This document shows positions 36,610 through 46,861 of a DNA stretch of 64,000 nt, in pieces; the first letter of the stretch is position 1; every line of letters begins with the position of its first letter. The notes beneath the pieces were generated by a model that was not told where the DNA came from, made no database searches, and saw nothing but the letters and a program-made list of their open reading frames with translations. The translations under genes were made by a program, and so were the position numbers. This DNA comes from Temnothorax longispinosus (taxonomy: Eukaryota; Arthropoda; Insecta; Hymenoptera; Formicidae), in the NCBI RefSeq assembly GCF_030848805.1, contig NC_092360.1, forward strand, positions 19,447,701 to 19,511,700. Direction: 5' to 3'.

Positions 36610-37525
36610 TTTACTCGATAAATACCACGGGCAGATTACTGATCGGATTTTGCTGTAAGATAGAGATATGGTCGAGTGGGCGACTATTTCAGCCATATTT
36701 TACACAAAGAAGAAGAAGCAGAAAAATACCGCAGAAGTGACAAACCGTGGGGTCCTTATCTCTGCTGGCATACGCATACAGTATCAGAGTTAAACATTGA
36801 CATTGAATAAGCTTCACGCGCTGAGACTCATACATATGCAGATACCAATAATGTTAACCGCATATGTGTTATCAAATCAATATTTCCAACACAAATCAGA
36901 AAGCATCAATATTTATTATAATAATAATTATATTATTAATTGATGTAATAAGATTGAATTATGTGTGTGTGTGTCTGGTTTATTTAAAATTTTTCTCGAA
37001 TAGTTATGAGCATAATAAAACTGATCTGCTAATTTTCCGTAGCAAACATTTACTTATTACCGATACGATGTGATATGCTGGTGCGTCGCACGAGTTCTTT
37101 TATTTTAGATAAACCGGAACTGCGACGTTTATTCGTACAGCATATCACTTTATTCTCTCTAAGTACGCGACGCTTGGGCGACATAAATTTATTAAAAAAT
37201 TATACAACATTGCTCGTGTCGGGAACTCTAGGATATGATTTACTCGATAAATACCACGGGCAGATTACTGATCGGATTTTGCTGTAAGATAGAGATATGG
37301 TCGAGTGGGCGACTATTTCAGCCATATTTTACACAAAGTAAAGTACACTTCAGTTCAATTTTACACTTCAGTTCAGTATGTTTTCAGAATTATTCGAAAA
37401 ATTTTGTATATAAACCGAAACTCCGAGATTTCGTCGGCATCTCACTCTATGCTACGGAAAACTAGCAGAAAATTTTTTCAATGGACCTTTTTTGGCAAAA
37501 TCACCAAAACTATTGTTAAATAGTA
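36610..37525. repeat. Mosaic of foldback-element fragments
   Basis: A 100-bp block is repeated exactly or nearly so at 36610-36709 and 37239-37338 (TTTACTCGATAAATACCACG to TTTACACAAAG). The stretch 37100-37230 resembles the 165-bp unit of the element at 47543-50524 (GATAAACCGGAACTGCGAC, CAGCATATCAC), and 37370-37525 resembles that element's outer arm (AATTTTTTCAATGGACC). No coding potential. Confidence 0.7.
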
Positions 37526-37527
37526 TG

Positions 37528-38397
37528 TACAAAATTACCTTTTTTAAAAAAAAGGTAAAGAAAGGCGCCAAGTACACGCATAGTAGTGTATATGTTGTTA
37601 CCTCGAAAAAAAAAAACCAGTGGTGGTATTACACCTTAAAAAAATCTAAGTAACAAGTGGTAGACGAAATCTTTGTATCTTGAAAAATTTCGAAAAAACC
37701 TAAACAGTAGTATCTTCACCTCAAAAAAAAAAAAAACAAAGTAGTAGTATTATACCTCGAAAAAACCTAAGCAGTATTATTTTTATTTCCAAAAAATTAT
37801 TACTCAAGTGATACACATCACAAAATTACGTTACCTTATCAAAAAATGAGTCGCGCTTCAAGTGATCTATTATTACAATTACAAAAAAGAAATGATATCT
37901 CTTTTTAAATTACAGCGCCAATTACAGAGAACATATATTTTTCGAGATACAAAGATTACGTCTACCACTTGTTACTTAGGTTTTTTCGAGGTATAATATT
38001 ACTACTGCGCTGTAATTTAAAAAGAGATATCATTTCTTTTTTGTAATTGTAATAATAGATCACTTGAAGCGCGACTCATTTTTTGATAAGGTAACGTAAT
38101 TTTGTGATGTGTATCACTTGAGTAATAATTTTTTGGAAATAAAAATAATACTGCTTAGGTTTTTTCGAGGTATATAATACTACTACTTTGTTTTTTTTTT
38201 TTTTAGGTGAAGATACTACTGTTTAGGTTTTTTCGAAATTTTTCAAGATACAAAGATTTCGTCTACCACTTGTTACTTAGATTTTTTTAAGGTATAATAC
38301 CACCACTGGTTTTTTTTTTTCGAGGTAACAACATATACACTACTATGCGTGTACTTGGCGCATTTTTTTACTTTTTTTTGAAAAAGGTAATTTTGTA
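37528..38397. repeat. 870-bp foldback
   Basis: Two arms of about 400 bp are nearly perfect inverted copies, meeting near 37960. Recurrent strings are CGAGGTATAATA, AACAAGTGGTAGACG and GGCGCCAAGTACACGC. Each arm has internal short repeats of an AAAAAACCTAA type. Non-coding; it would be hard to clone or assemble. Confidence 0.88.
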
Positions 38398-38428
38398 TGG
38401 ATATCACGCCTTTTTGTAGTGTCATATA

Positions 38429-38722
38429 AGACGTCGGCGTTAGAAGTAGATAGAAGAAGAAGGATCTTAATAAAAAATTTTCACATTTGGACTTTGCGTC
38501 GCAATATCTCCGCTCGTAGGGCACGGAGCGGGATATTATAAGAGAAACCCCCCCTAATTGGACCCCAAGCTATCGATCAAGCCTATTTAGAACTTGATCC
38601 GTTCACTCGTTATTGAGATCTCAACATCTCGGGTACTCGCAACCCGTCGCGTCGCGTAAAAGAGTCACGGTCGGTCTCGCTCCGCGTGTACTTGGCGCGA
38701 GACACTACCGTGTCTCTTGATT
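38429..38722 (+). repeat. Direct repeat flanking the 90-bp satellite, left copy
   Basis: About 294 bp matched by 41312-41593 in the same orientation at well over 90% by eye (AGACGTCGGCGTTAG to CCGTGTCTCTTGATT). It is GC-richer than its surroundings. It is not an LTR by its ends (no TG...CA, no primer site seen). Confidence 0.85.
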
Positions 38723-38723
38723 C

Positions 38724-41004
38724 TGCCGCTAGGGAATTTTTAAGTCGATTTTTATGAATCAAGCTTGAATTCGATGTCTAGGTGTCCCAGGTTGCCGATG
38801 ACGAGGTTCACACAGTGCGCTTCATAGTTTTCGGTATCTAGGTGTATTAATACTTTGAATTCGATGTCCACGTGTTCCAGGTTGCTGATGTCGGGTTCCA
38901 GATAGTGCGCTCTATAGTTTTCGGTGTCCAGGTATAATAATACGTTGAATTCGATGTCTAGGTGTCCCACGTTTTCGATGACGAGGTCCACATAGTGCGC
39001 TCCGTAGTTTTCGGTGTCTACGTGTATTAATACCTCGAATTCGATATTTACGTGTCCTACATTCAGATTTAAAGTTATTAATACACCTAGACACCAAAAA
39101 CTACAAAGCGCACTATGTGGACCTTGTCATCAGCAACCTGGGACACGTAGACATCAAATTCGAGGTATTATTACATCTAGACACCGAAAACTACGGAGCG
39201 CGCTATCTGGACCTCGTCATCAGCAACCTGGGACACCTAGACATCGAATTCAACGTACAATTACACCTGGACACCGACAACTATGAAGCGCACTATCTGG
39301 ATCCCGTCATCAGCAACCTGGGACACGTGGACATCAAATTCAAGGTATTAATACACGTAGACACCAAAAACTACGGAGCGCACTATGTGGACCTCGTCAT
39401 CGGCAACCTGGGACACGTAGACATCGAATTCAACGTACGATTACACCTGGACACCGAAAACTATGAAGCGCACTATCTGGATCCCGTCATCGGCAACCTG
39501 GGACACGTGGACATCGAATTCAAGGTATTAATACACGTAGACACCGAAAACTACGAAGCGCACTATGTGGACCTCGTCATCGGCAACCTGGGACACCTAG
39601 ACATCGAATTCAACGTACGATTACACCTGGACACCGAAAACTATGAAGCGCACTATCTGGATCCCGTCATCAGCAACCTGGGACACGTGGACATCAAATT
39701 CAAGGTATTAATACACGTAGACACCAAAAACTACGGAGCGCACTATGTGGACCTCGTCATCGGCAACCTGGGACACGTAGACATCGAATTCAACGTACGA
39801 TTACACCTGGACACCGAAAACTATGAAGCGCACTATTTGGATCTTGTCATCGGCAACCTGGGACACGTGGACATCGAATTCAAGGTATTAATACACGTAG
39901 ACACCGAAAACTACGGAGCGCACTATGTGGACCTCGTCATCGGCAACCTGGGACACGTAGACATCGAATTCAACGTACGATTACACCTGGACACCGAAAA
40001 CTATGAAGCGCACTATCTGGATCCCGTCATCGGCAACCTGGGACACGTGGACATCGAATTCAAAGTATTAATACACGTAGACACCGAAAACTACGGAGCG
40101 CACTATGTGGACCTCGTCATCGGCAACCTGGGACACGTAGACATCGAATTCAACGTACGATTACATCTGGACACCGAAAACTATGAAGCGCACTATTTGG
40201 ATCTTGTCATCGGCAACCTGGGACACGTGGACATCGAATTCAAGGTATTAATACACGTAGACACCGAAAACTACGGAGCGCACTATGTGGACCTCGTCAT
40301 CGGCAACCTGGGACACGTAGACATCGAATTCAACGTACGATTACACCTGGACACCGAAAACTATGAAGCGCACTATCTGGATCCCGTCATCGGCAACCTG
40401 GGACACGTGGACATCGAATTCAAAGTATTAATACACATAGACACCGAAAACTACGGAGCGCACTATGTGGACCTTGTCATCGGCAACCTGGGACACCTAG
40501 ACATCGAATTCAATGTACGATTACACCTGGACACCAAAAACTATAAAGCGCACTATCTACATCCCGTCATCGGCAACCTGGGACACGTGGACATCGAATT
40601 CAAGATATTAATACACGTAGACACCGAAAACTACGGAGCGCACTATGTGGACTTCGTCATCGGCAACCTGGGACACCTAGACATCGAATTCAGCGTACGA
40701 TTACACATGGACACCGAAAACTATGAAGCGCACTATCTGAATCCCGTCATCGGCAACCTGGGACACGTGGACATCGAATTCAAGGTATTAATACACGTAG
40801 ACACCGAAAACTACGGAGCGCACTATGTGGACCACGTCATCGGCAACCTGGGACACGTAGACATCGAATTCAACGTATTATTACACCTGGACACCGAAAA
40901 CTACGAAGCGCACTATCTGGACCTCGTCATCGGCAACCTGGGATACCTAGACATCGAATTCAAGCTTGATTCATAAGAATCGACTTAAAAATTCCCTAGC
41001 GGCA
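38724..41004. repeat. Foldback built of a 90-bp (30-codon) satellite
   Basis: The outer ends TGCCGCTAGGGAATTTTTAA are inverted copies. Inside, a 90-bp unit repeats outward from a centre near 39070: about three units leftward and twenty plus a partial one rightward. Units alternate in two types, making a 180-bp higher-order repeat. The right arm is open for 619 codons in one frame, and the left arm encodes the same repeat on the minus strand (38752-38991). Both frames end in KLDS-stop because the arms share an end. A unit reads like DLVIGNLGHVDIEFNV then RLHLDTENYEAHYL. No in-frame ATG precedes the repeats; the apparent starts are GTG within units and the only internal Met is near the end. I treat it as a satellite, not a gene. 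Confidence 0.8.
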
Positions 41005-41155
41005 CTTTCTGCCAAGCGTAGAGAACCTTCTTTTCCGTTGACTTAATATATATTATATCAAGCTTGATTCATAAAAATCGACTTAAAAATTCCCTAGCGG
41101 CACTTTCTGCCAAGCGTAGAGAACCTTCTTTTCCGTTGACTCAATATATATTATA
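40961..41155 (+). repeat. Tandem duplication of the foldback's right end
   Basis: A block of about 97 bp (CAAGCTTGATTCATA to CAATATATATTATAT) occurs at 40961-41057 and again at 41059-41155 with one or two differences. Confidence 0.85.
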
Positions 41156-41311
41156 TATTACCTAATTTACCTAAATAGAAATCTTCCTCCTGACCGATAA
41201 GTCTATCGACCTAATTTCGAAATACGCGCGCGATATCGAAACTGGCGATACCTGCGCCGCCAGCGTCGAAAAAGTGAAAGGGACGTTTCTCTGATAATCA
41301 TAATAATATTG

Positions 41312-41593
41312 AGACGTCGGCGTTAGGAGGAGTATCTTAAAAATAAATTTTCCCATTTGGACTTTGCGTCGCAATATCTCCGCTCGTAGGGCACGTAGCG
41401 GAATATTATGAGAGAAACCCCCCCCTAATTGGACCCCAAGCTATCGATCAAGCCTACTTAGAACTTGATCCGTTCACTCGTTATCGAGATCTCAACATCT
41501 CGGGTACTCGCAACCCGTCGCGTCGCGTAAAAGAGTCACGGTCGGTCTCGCTCCGCGTGTACTTGGCGCGAGACACTACCGTGTCTCTTGATT
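41312..41593 (+). repeat. Direct repeat flanking the 90-bp satellite, right copy
   Basis: Partner of 38429-38722, same orientation, about 2.9 kb away. It ends at the same CTTGATT, after which the flanking DNA differs. Confidence 0.85.
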
Positions 41594-42740
41594 AGGAATT
41601 ATAAAACTCGACTGCGAGAAGAACTCTTTTAAGGTGCGATTTCATTGCGAAGTCATGAACCAATTACAGAGCCGTATTAGCATCTTAAGACATTACTTAA
41701 GACGGTCTTGAAATAAAAACCGACTATGAATACCGGCCTAAGTGTATTTTGTTTGTAAATCGTTTGATTGTGAGTCCGTTTTTAACGTTTGGATATAAAC
41801 ATGTACATGAAAATTATTATTACAAACAATAATTATACGTATCTATTGAGGCAATTCGTAAATGTTTAAAATAATTTAAGATTAAATTAATTCAAATTTT
41901 TTTTTAATAAAGCAGAATTATAAAAAACTAAACAAATATTAATTGATGTAAAATTTTATCACCATCTAGAAAAATATGAAAACAAAATCAGTATAAAAAT
42001 TTTTAAAATATAAATTATGTAAGATGTAGAACACACATTCGGAAATAAATATAAATATGGGATATAATAACCGTTACTTTCTTAAATAGTAGATAACATG
42101 TATAAATATTCTTTTCATTATTTATCGAGTAAAGTCAGTTTAATTGCGGAATTTATAAATATTAGATAGTTACAGAAGAAACAAAAGCGAATGCTTTCTG
42201 AAAGGACGAAAGACGAGTTGCTAATGACAAATAACATTTATTCTCGGCGAGAAAGTGATTATTTTCCCACAGATGCCAAATCAAGTTTGACGTGTATTAT
42301 TCTTTGTCACTGATTACCTGCGTGTCAAGTGATTATTGCCATCGAATAAATAACGTTTCGTCTCTTCCGTTGAAGAAAAACCAAAAGAATGGAATTAATT
42401 GCAACAGAAAAGAATGACTTACAGTTTTCTTATAATCTGGTCTGTCCACTACTTCGAAGCAGTGATTTTGCCGCGACAGAATGGGTATTTCAAATTTGAT
42501 TAATATTAGTTTCAAAGCTCAATATACTCGTGCAGAATATACATCGATACGTACCTGTAATGATCTTTCCGTATATCGAAAATAGTTTTCTGAAATGTAT
42601 GAAGAAATATAACAATATTCCGTCTGCATTTGAATATCAATCTAATATTAAATATTGAAAGTAATATTCGCGCTATGCGATATATCAGATACATTCGATA
42701 CAATATGAAAAATGTAATTTCGCTAATTTAGTGCTTTTAT
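41594..42740. other. AT-rich intergenic DNA
   Basis: Short motif-free frames only. Confidence 0.4.
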
Positions 42741-43650
42741 TGTAGCGCGTAATTGAAAAAGGCTCCGAAAAATCAGACCCAACGAAAAAATGCAAGATCT
42801 CGTTCAACAGTATCAAATCGGCGCTGTGTCAGATAAGAAAGCACATTTGGAAAACAGCATGTAAGAAAGTAAGAAATACCACAAAACCTTCTTGAACTGA
42901 TGTTTCGAAATATACAAATACTTTAAATCTAATTCTGAAATCTCCAATAATCTGGAGACTCATAGATCTGTAACGTATAAGTGCACGCAAATATGCAATA
43001 ATAAAAAATATAATTGATTTCCCATTTTATGTCTTAAGAAGTAACTTAATATAAGTTTAACTGTAAACCAAAATAAACTACGTGTAATAAATTAATACAA
43101 ATTGAAGACATATTTTAAGTATAACAATTTACCCGCGTTTAAAGCAAATTACAATACATTATTTATACTTTAATAATAGGTATATTGCATTATAACAATT
43201 GATCCATGAAATGATTTTGATTCACGCCTTGTAACACAAAATATTTATGTAAAATTGCTTAAGGACGATGTCAACCGAATGTAATATATTGCTTCAGAGT
43301 CAATTTCTCGGCGATAAGGGTTTCAAAATCTATCTGAAGGAAGAACTTTATCAGTTTTCGGAAACCGTCAAAGCACGTTTATACTGCAAAGCATGGTTTA
43401 TACTCTGCTACAGCTATCGAACGAGCAGAAACGTAAAGACGTGATAACAGCTTCAACGGGCAGGTTCGCTTATTCTCTCTGTCATTTTGGAAAGAAGTTT
43501 GGAATACCGGTGACTGTTGTGATACCGTTGACAACGACAGATGAAGAAATTAATATGTGTATGTGTGTTCGTCTATGGTTGCGATATGGTAGAAGCACAC
43601 AACATCGCCTTGCGTATTGCCTCGATGAAAGGCTTAGTTTACATTAACGG
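42741..43650 (+). pseudogene. Threonine dehydratase / serine racemase-like pseudogene fragment
   Basis: Remnant of a fold-type II PLP enzyme. One exon-like piece (about 42748-42859) reads SDPTKKCKISFNSIKSA and ends near a GTAAGA donor. A second (about 43263-43650) reads KIYLKEELYQF, YTLLQLSNEQKRK, ITASTG, FGIPVTVVIPLTTTDEEI and finally VEAHNIALRIASMKGLVYIN before a GTATTC donor, in the family's order. Joining these needs at least two frame changes, near 43385 (after VKAR) and near 43560 (between DEEINM and the CDMVEAHN segment), with sequence lost at the second. The C-terminal two thirds of the enzyme is not found downstream; a TTAA-flanked element starts at 44032. I infer a dead, truncated copy. 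Confidence 0.75.
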
Positions 43651-44031
43651 GTATTCTTTTTTTATTAAAATCTCAATTAAGTTGAAATTATTGTAGAAAA
43701 AGTAGTTTCACAAAAAGAACTAGTCATCGTTGCCGTTACTCAATAACAAGAAGTTACTTTCTTATTGTTACTTCTTATATATTATAGAATCCTGATATTA
43801 TCTATATATAAATTTGAGTAGTAAATATAAATGGAAAATATTATGGGATACCATCCTCGGGTAAGAAAATAAGGTACAAAATTAGATATATTAATTAACG
43901 TTATGTATCACTGTATATCCCTTGGGAAAATTTACCTTAGAAATCTTTTAAAAAAATCTTAAAACTTACTTTAAAGAAAAACTTAAAAAAAAATTAAAGG
44001 TAAATTTGAATACTTTAAAACTATTGTTTAA

Positions 44032-44647
44032 CCCTTGTGTACGCACCTAACTTTACCAACGTTCGGACGCACCCGGGTACCCCGGTGCCCACCTCTCATT
44101 TTTTTCAATTTTTTCAATATTTATGCAATTGAAATGGTTTCCTTAACGTTTATCTCAGTAAATAAACTCATTATATAACTAAAAAATATTACTAAAAAAT
44201 ATTTAATATGAAATTAACCTTGTGTACGCACCCAACTTTACCAACGTTCGGACGCACCCGGGTACCCCGGTGCCCACCTCTCATTTTTTCAATTTTTTCA
44301 ATATTTATGCAATTGAAATGGTTTCCTTAACGTTTATCTCAGTAAATAAACTCATTTCACATGCATAAATCAAATAAATTAATAAAATAAGCTAATAGTT
44401 CACTCAAAATTGAATTTTTTTATGGTGGGTACCCAGGTAACCGGGTGCGTCCGCGGCATATGTATACTTTAAACTAGATTATTTATGCTTAAAAAAATTC
44501 TTAAAAATCTCCAAATGCACCATTTGCTTAAAAATGAGTTAAATAACGACGATCCGGGCGTACAAAGCGAAATTTTCATTTTTAATCCACTTACATGCAA
44601 AAATGAGCAGTGGTGGGCACCCGGGTAACCGGGTGCGCACACAAGGG
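44032..44647. mobile_element. piggyBac-type MITE (616 bp, TTAA target)
   Basis: Flanked on both sides by TTAA and ending in inverted CCCTTGTGTACGCACC / GGTGCGCACACAAGGG. The left 145-bp end is tandemly duplicated (44032-44175 and 44215-44358), and two inverted partners of its GGGTACCCGG core lie on the right. There is no transposase. TTAA duplications and CCC-type ends are the hallmark of piggyBac-derived elements. Confidence 0.85.
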
Positions 44648-44715
44648 TTAAGGTAATCTTATAACTATAAGGCAACTTACTTCAAGAAGAATGTAAACAT
44701 GGCAATGGTATTAGA

Positions 44716-45218
44716 GGTTAGGCAAACACGAAGAAGCGTTTAATATCAATAGAACAGTTTTTGAAGAAAGTAAAAAAAAATTAAATGCAGATGGCCCAAG
44801 AGTTTTGTGTATTCAAGAAAATATAGCGGTGGTACTGGCTAACCAAGAAAAGTTTGAAGAGGCATTAAAAATTTATAAAGAGGTTTTCGAGAGGAAGAAA
44901 GCGGTTTTAGATATTAATCATGCTAGTACTTTGAGAACGTTACATAGCATTGCTGAAATATCTGTTAAACAAAAAAAAATATCATGATGCTCTGAAAATT
45001 TTTCGAGAAATTTTAAATATCCAGAAAAATGCTTTGGGAGCAAATCACCCTGAAACCTTGAGAACTCAATACTGCATAGCAAAATGTACTTTTTTCTCAA
45101 AATAAATTCAGTGCGCTTAAAGCCCTAAGAGAATGTCTTGATCAATTCAAAGCTATTTTTGGAACACGGTATCCTATTGTTTTGAATATTTTAGAAAAGA
45201 TAAAACGTATTAATTATA

Positions 45219-45270
<52 letters not shown>

Positions 45271-45960
45271 CTTATATAGAGAGCAAACCATCAGCGTCCA
45301 TTGCTGTTAATAATGATGACATAATACGGCTGTTCAGCGCTTATAAAGATTTGATTAAAGAGCTGATGCCAATAATAAAGACATTGATGGAAGAACACCG
45401 TTACACTACACTGTTAGCAATGGACAGGCAAGTGTTGTGAACACATTATGTGTCTTACTAAAAAACGGAGCTTGTGTTAATCAAGTTACTAATAAAGGTG
45501 ATATACTATTACACACTGCTACTTCTAAAGGTTTTAAAAAAATTGTTGAAGTTTTATTACAACATGTAAGAGTCATGATAAATTAAACAATTTTTTCAAT
45601 ACTAAAACCGCTGCTAGTGGCGCTACATCGCTTCACGTTGCAGCTAAAAATGATTTTTTGGATATTACCAAGTCCTTATTAAAACGTGGTGCAATTTATA
45701 ACATTAAAAATAATGAAGGTAAAACATCTCTTGATCTTTCTAATGACCAAAACGTTAATGATTTACTGAAACTAGTTGAAGAAGAACAATTTAGAGATGC
45801 AAAAAATGGTAATGTTGAAATAATCAGCAAATTAAAAGCGATAAAACCGGATGAGTATATAGTTGTAACAAATGCTCATAATAATCAAGGAAATACGTTA
45901 TTGCAAAAGTTGCTATAGCTAATGAACACAACAATGTTGCGAGTAAGTTGTCAGAAATGC
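44716..45960 (+). pseudogene. TPR-ankyrin repeat protein pseudogene
   Basis: An N-terminal part carries tetratricopeptide repeats of the kinesin-light-chain type: EKFEEALKIYKEVFERKKAV, then HASTLRTLHSIAEI, then after a frame change DALKIFREILNIQKNALG and HPETLRTQ. After a (TA)n tract the rest is ankyrin repeats: DGRTPLHYTVSNGQ, LLKNGACVNQ, LHVAAKNDFLDITKSLLKRG, NNEGKTSLDLS. The tail resembles a further repeat (RDAKNGNVEIISKLKA). Breaks: a +1 shift in an A run at about 44980, another near 45085 and several in 45300-45600. Both ends are missing. Such multi-repeat genes are often amplified in insect and endosymbiont genomes; origin cannot be told here. Confidence 0.75.
45219..45268. repeat. (TA)n microsatellite
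   Basis: About 25 TA dinucleotides inside the TPR-ankyrin pseudogene, between its TPR and ankyrin parts. Confidence 0.95.
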
Positions 45961-46629
45961 TAAAAAAGTGAGATGAAAATTAGCAACTTGTCAATATAAA
46001 AAAGAGAATTAAAAGCTTAAAACTTTAAGAATGTTTTATATATTTGTCACCATGCCAGGGTACTGTCGGCTAATCACCCCGTACATCTAAATTTAAAGCG
46101 ATTACTGAAACCTTATAAGAGATTTTATGTTCTACTTGGGATTTAAAGGAACTAATCATTATCACCATGTACAAACAAGTGCCAAATATAATGTTTGATA
46201 ATTAGAATGGTTGAAATTTTTTCAATACAGTACGAAAATGTCAAAGTCCTATAAAAATTGTTACATGCTAAGAAAAAATATAATACCTATTTAAATGTAG
46301 ATATATCTAAAATTGTTTCAGGAAAATAACAATGTGACTAATTTAACATGCATGCAATATCACAAGAGAGCAGATTCTGTCATATTTCTGAAACACCTAA
46401 ATCATTTGTAATTACAAATATAAATTGCATAATTAGCAAGTCCAATTACTGATCGTTTAGTAAAAATAATCTACATGTTATTGTTTGATTTTTTACAACA
46501 ACACACCGTCCCACAAAGCCACCCTTAAGAGGAGCAACCTACGAACATAAAAATGTTTAAGTTTACAAAATACATTTACAATTATTTCTATTTACCATAT
46601 TCAATTACAGGAATAGTTTATACACTCAC
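45961..46629. other. AT-rich DNA, nothing recognised
   Basis: No motif-bearing frame. Further kelch exons were looked for here on the minus strand and not found. Confidence 0.4.
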
Positions 46630-46801
46630 AGGTTCCCATTCGTTGAGATGTGGATCGTAGGCTTCCACTAGTGTGAGATATTGTTGGCCGTTGCATCCTC
46701 CCACGGCCATAAGTCGGTCACCTAATACGCACACACCAACTCTACTCCGGGGCACACTCATTGACGCAACCATAGTCCACGTATCGGTTTTAGGATCATA
46801 T
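46630..46801 (-). pseudogene. Orphan kelch-repeat exon (KLHL-like)
   Basis: A 172-nt minus-strand exon with an acceptor (TATAG) above 46801 and a donor (CCT|GTGAGT) below 46630, open throughout: YDPKTDTWTMVASMSVPRS, VGVCVLGDRLMAVGGCNG, QQYLTLVEAYDPHLNEWEP. This is one and a half kelch blades, closest to the KLHL1/4/5 type as I know it. Kelch proteins of this class are cullin-3 adaptors. No neighbouring exon is recognisable in the window, and a transposon starts 60 bp upstream of the acceptor. It is either a stray duplicated exon or one exon of a minus-strand gene with very long introns; I favour the first, weakly. Confidence 0.5.
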
Positions 46802-46861
46802 CTATATATTGTTACATCGCATTATATATAACTTGAAAGCTTTAGCATATAATGTAACAGC

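Noticed and set aside
38429..41593. LTR retrotransposon (direct repeats of about 290 bp flanking an interior with a long frame)
   Set aside because: The repeats lack TG/CA ends, no primer-binding site or polypurine tract was seen, and the interior is a satellite with no gag or pol motif.
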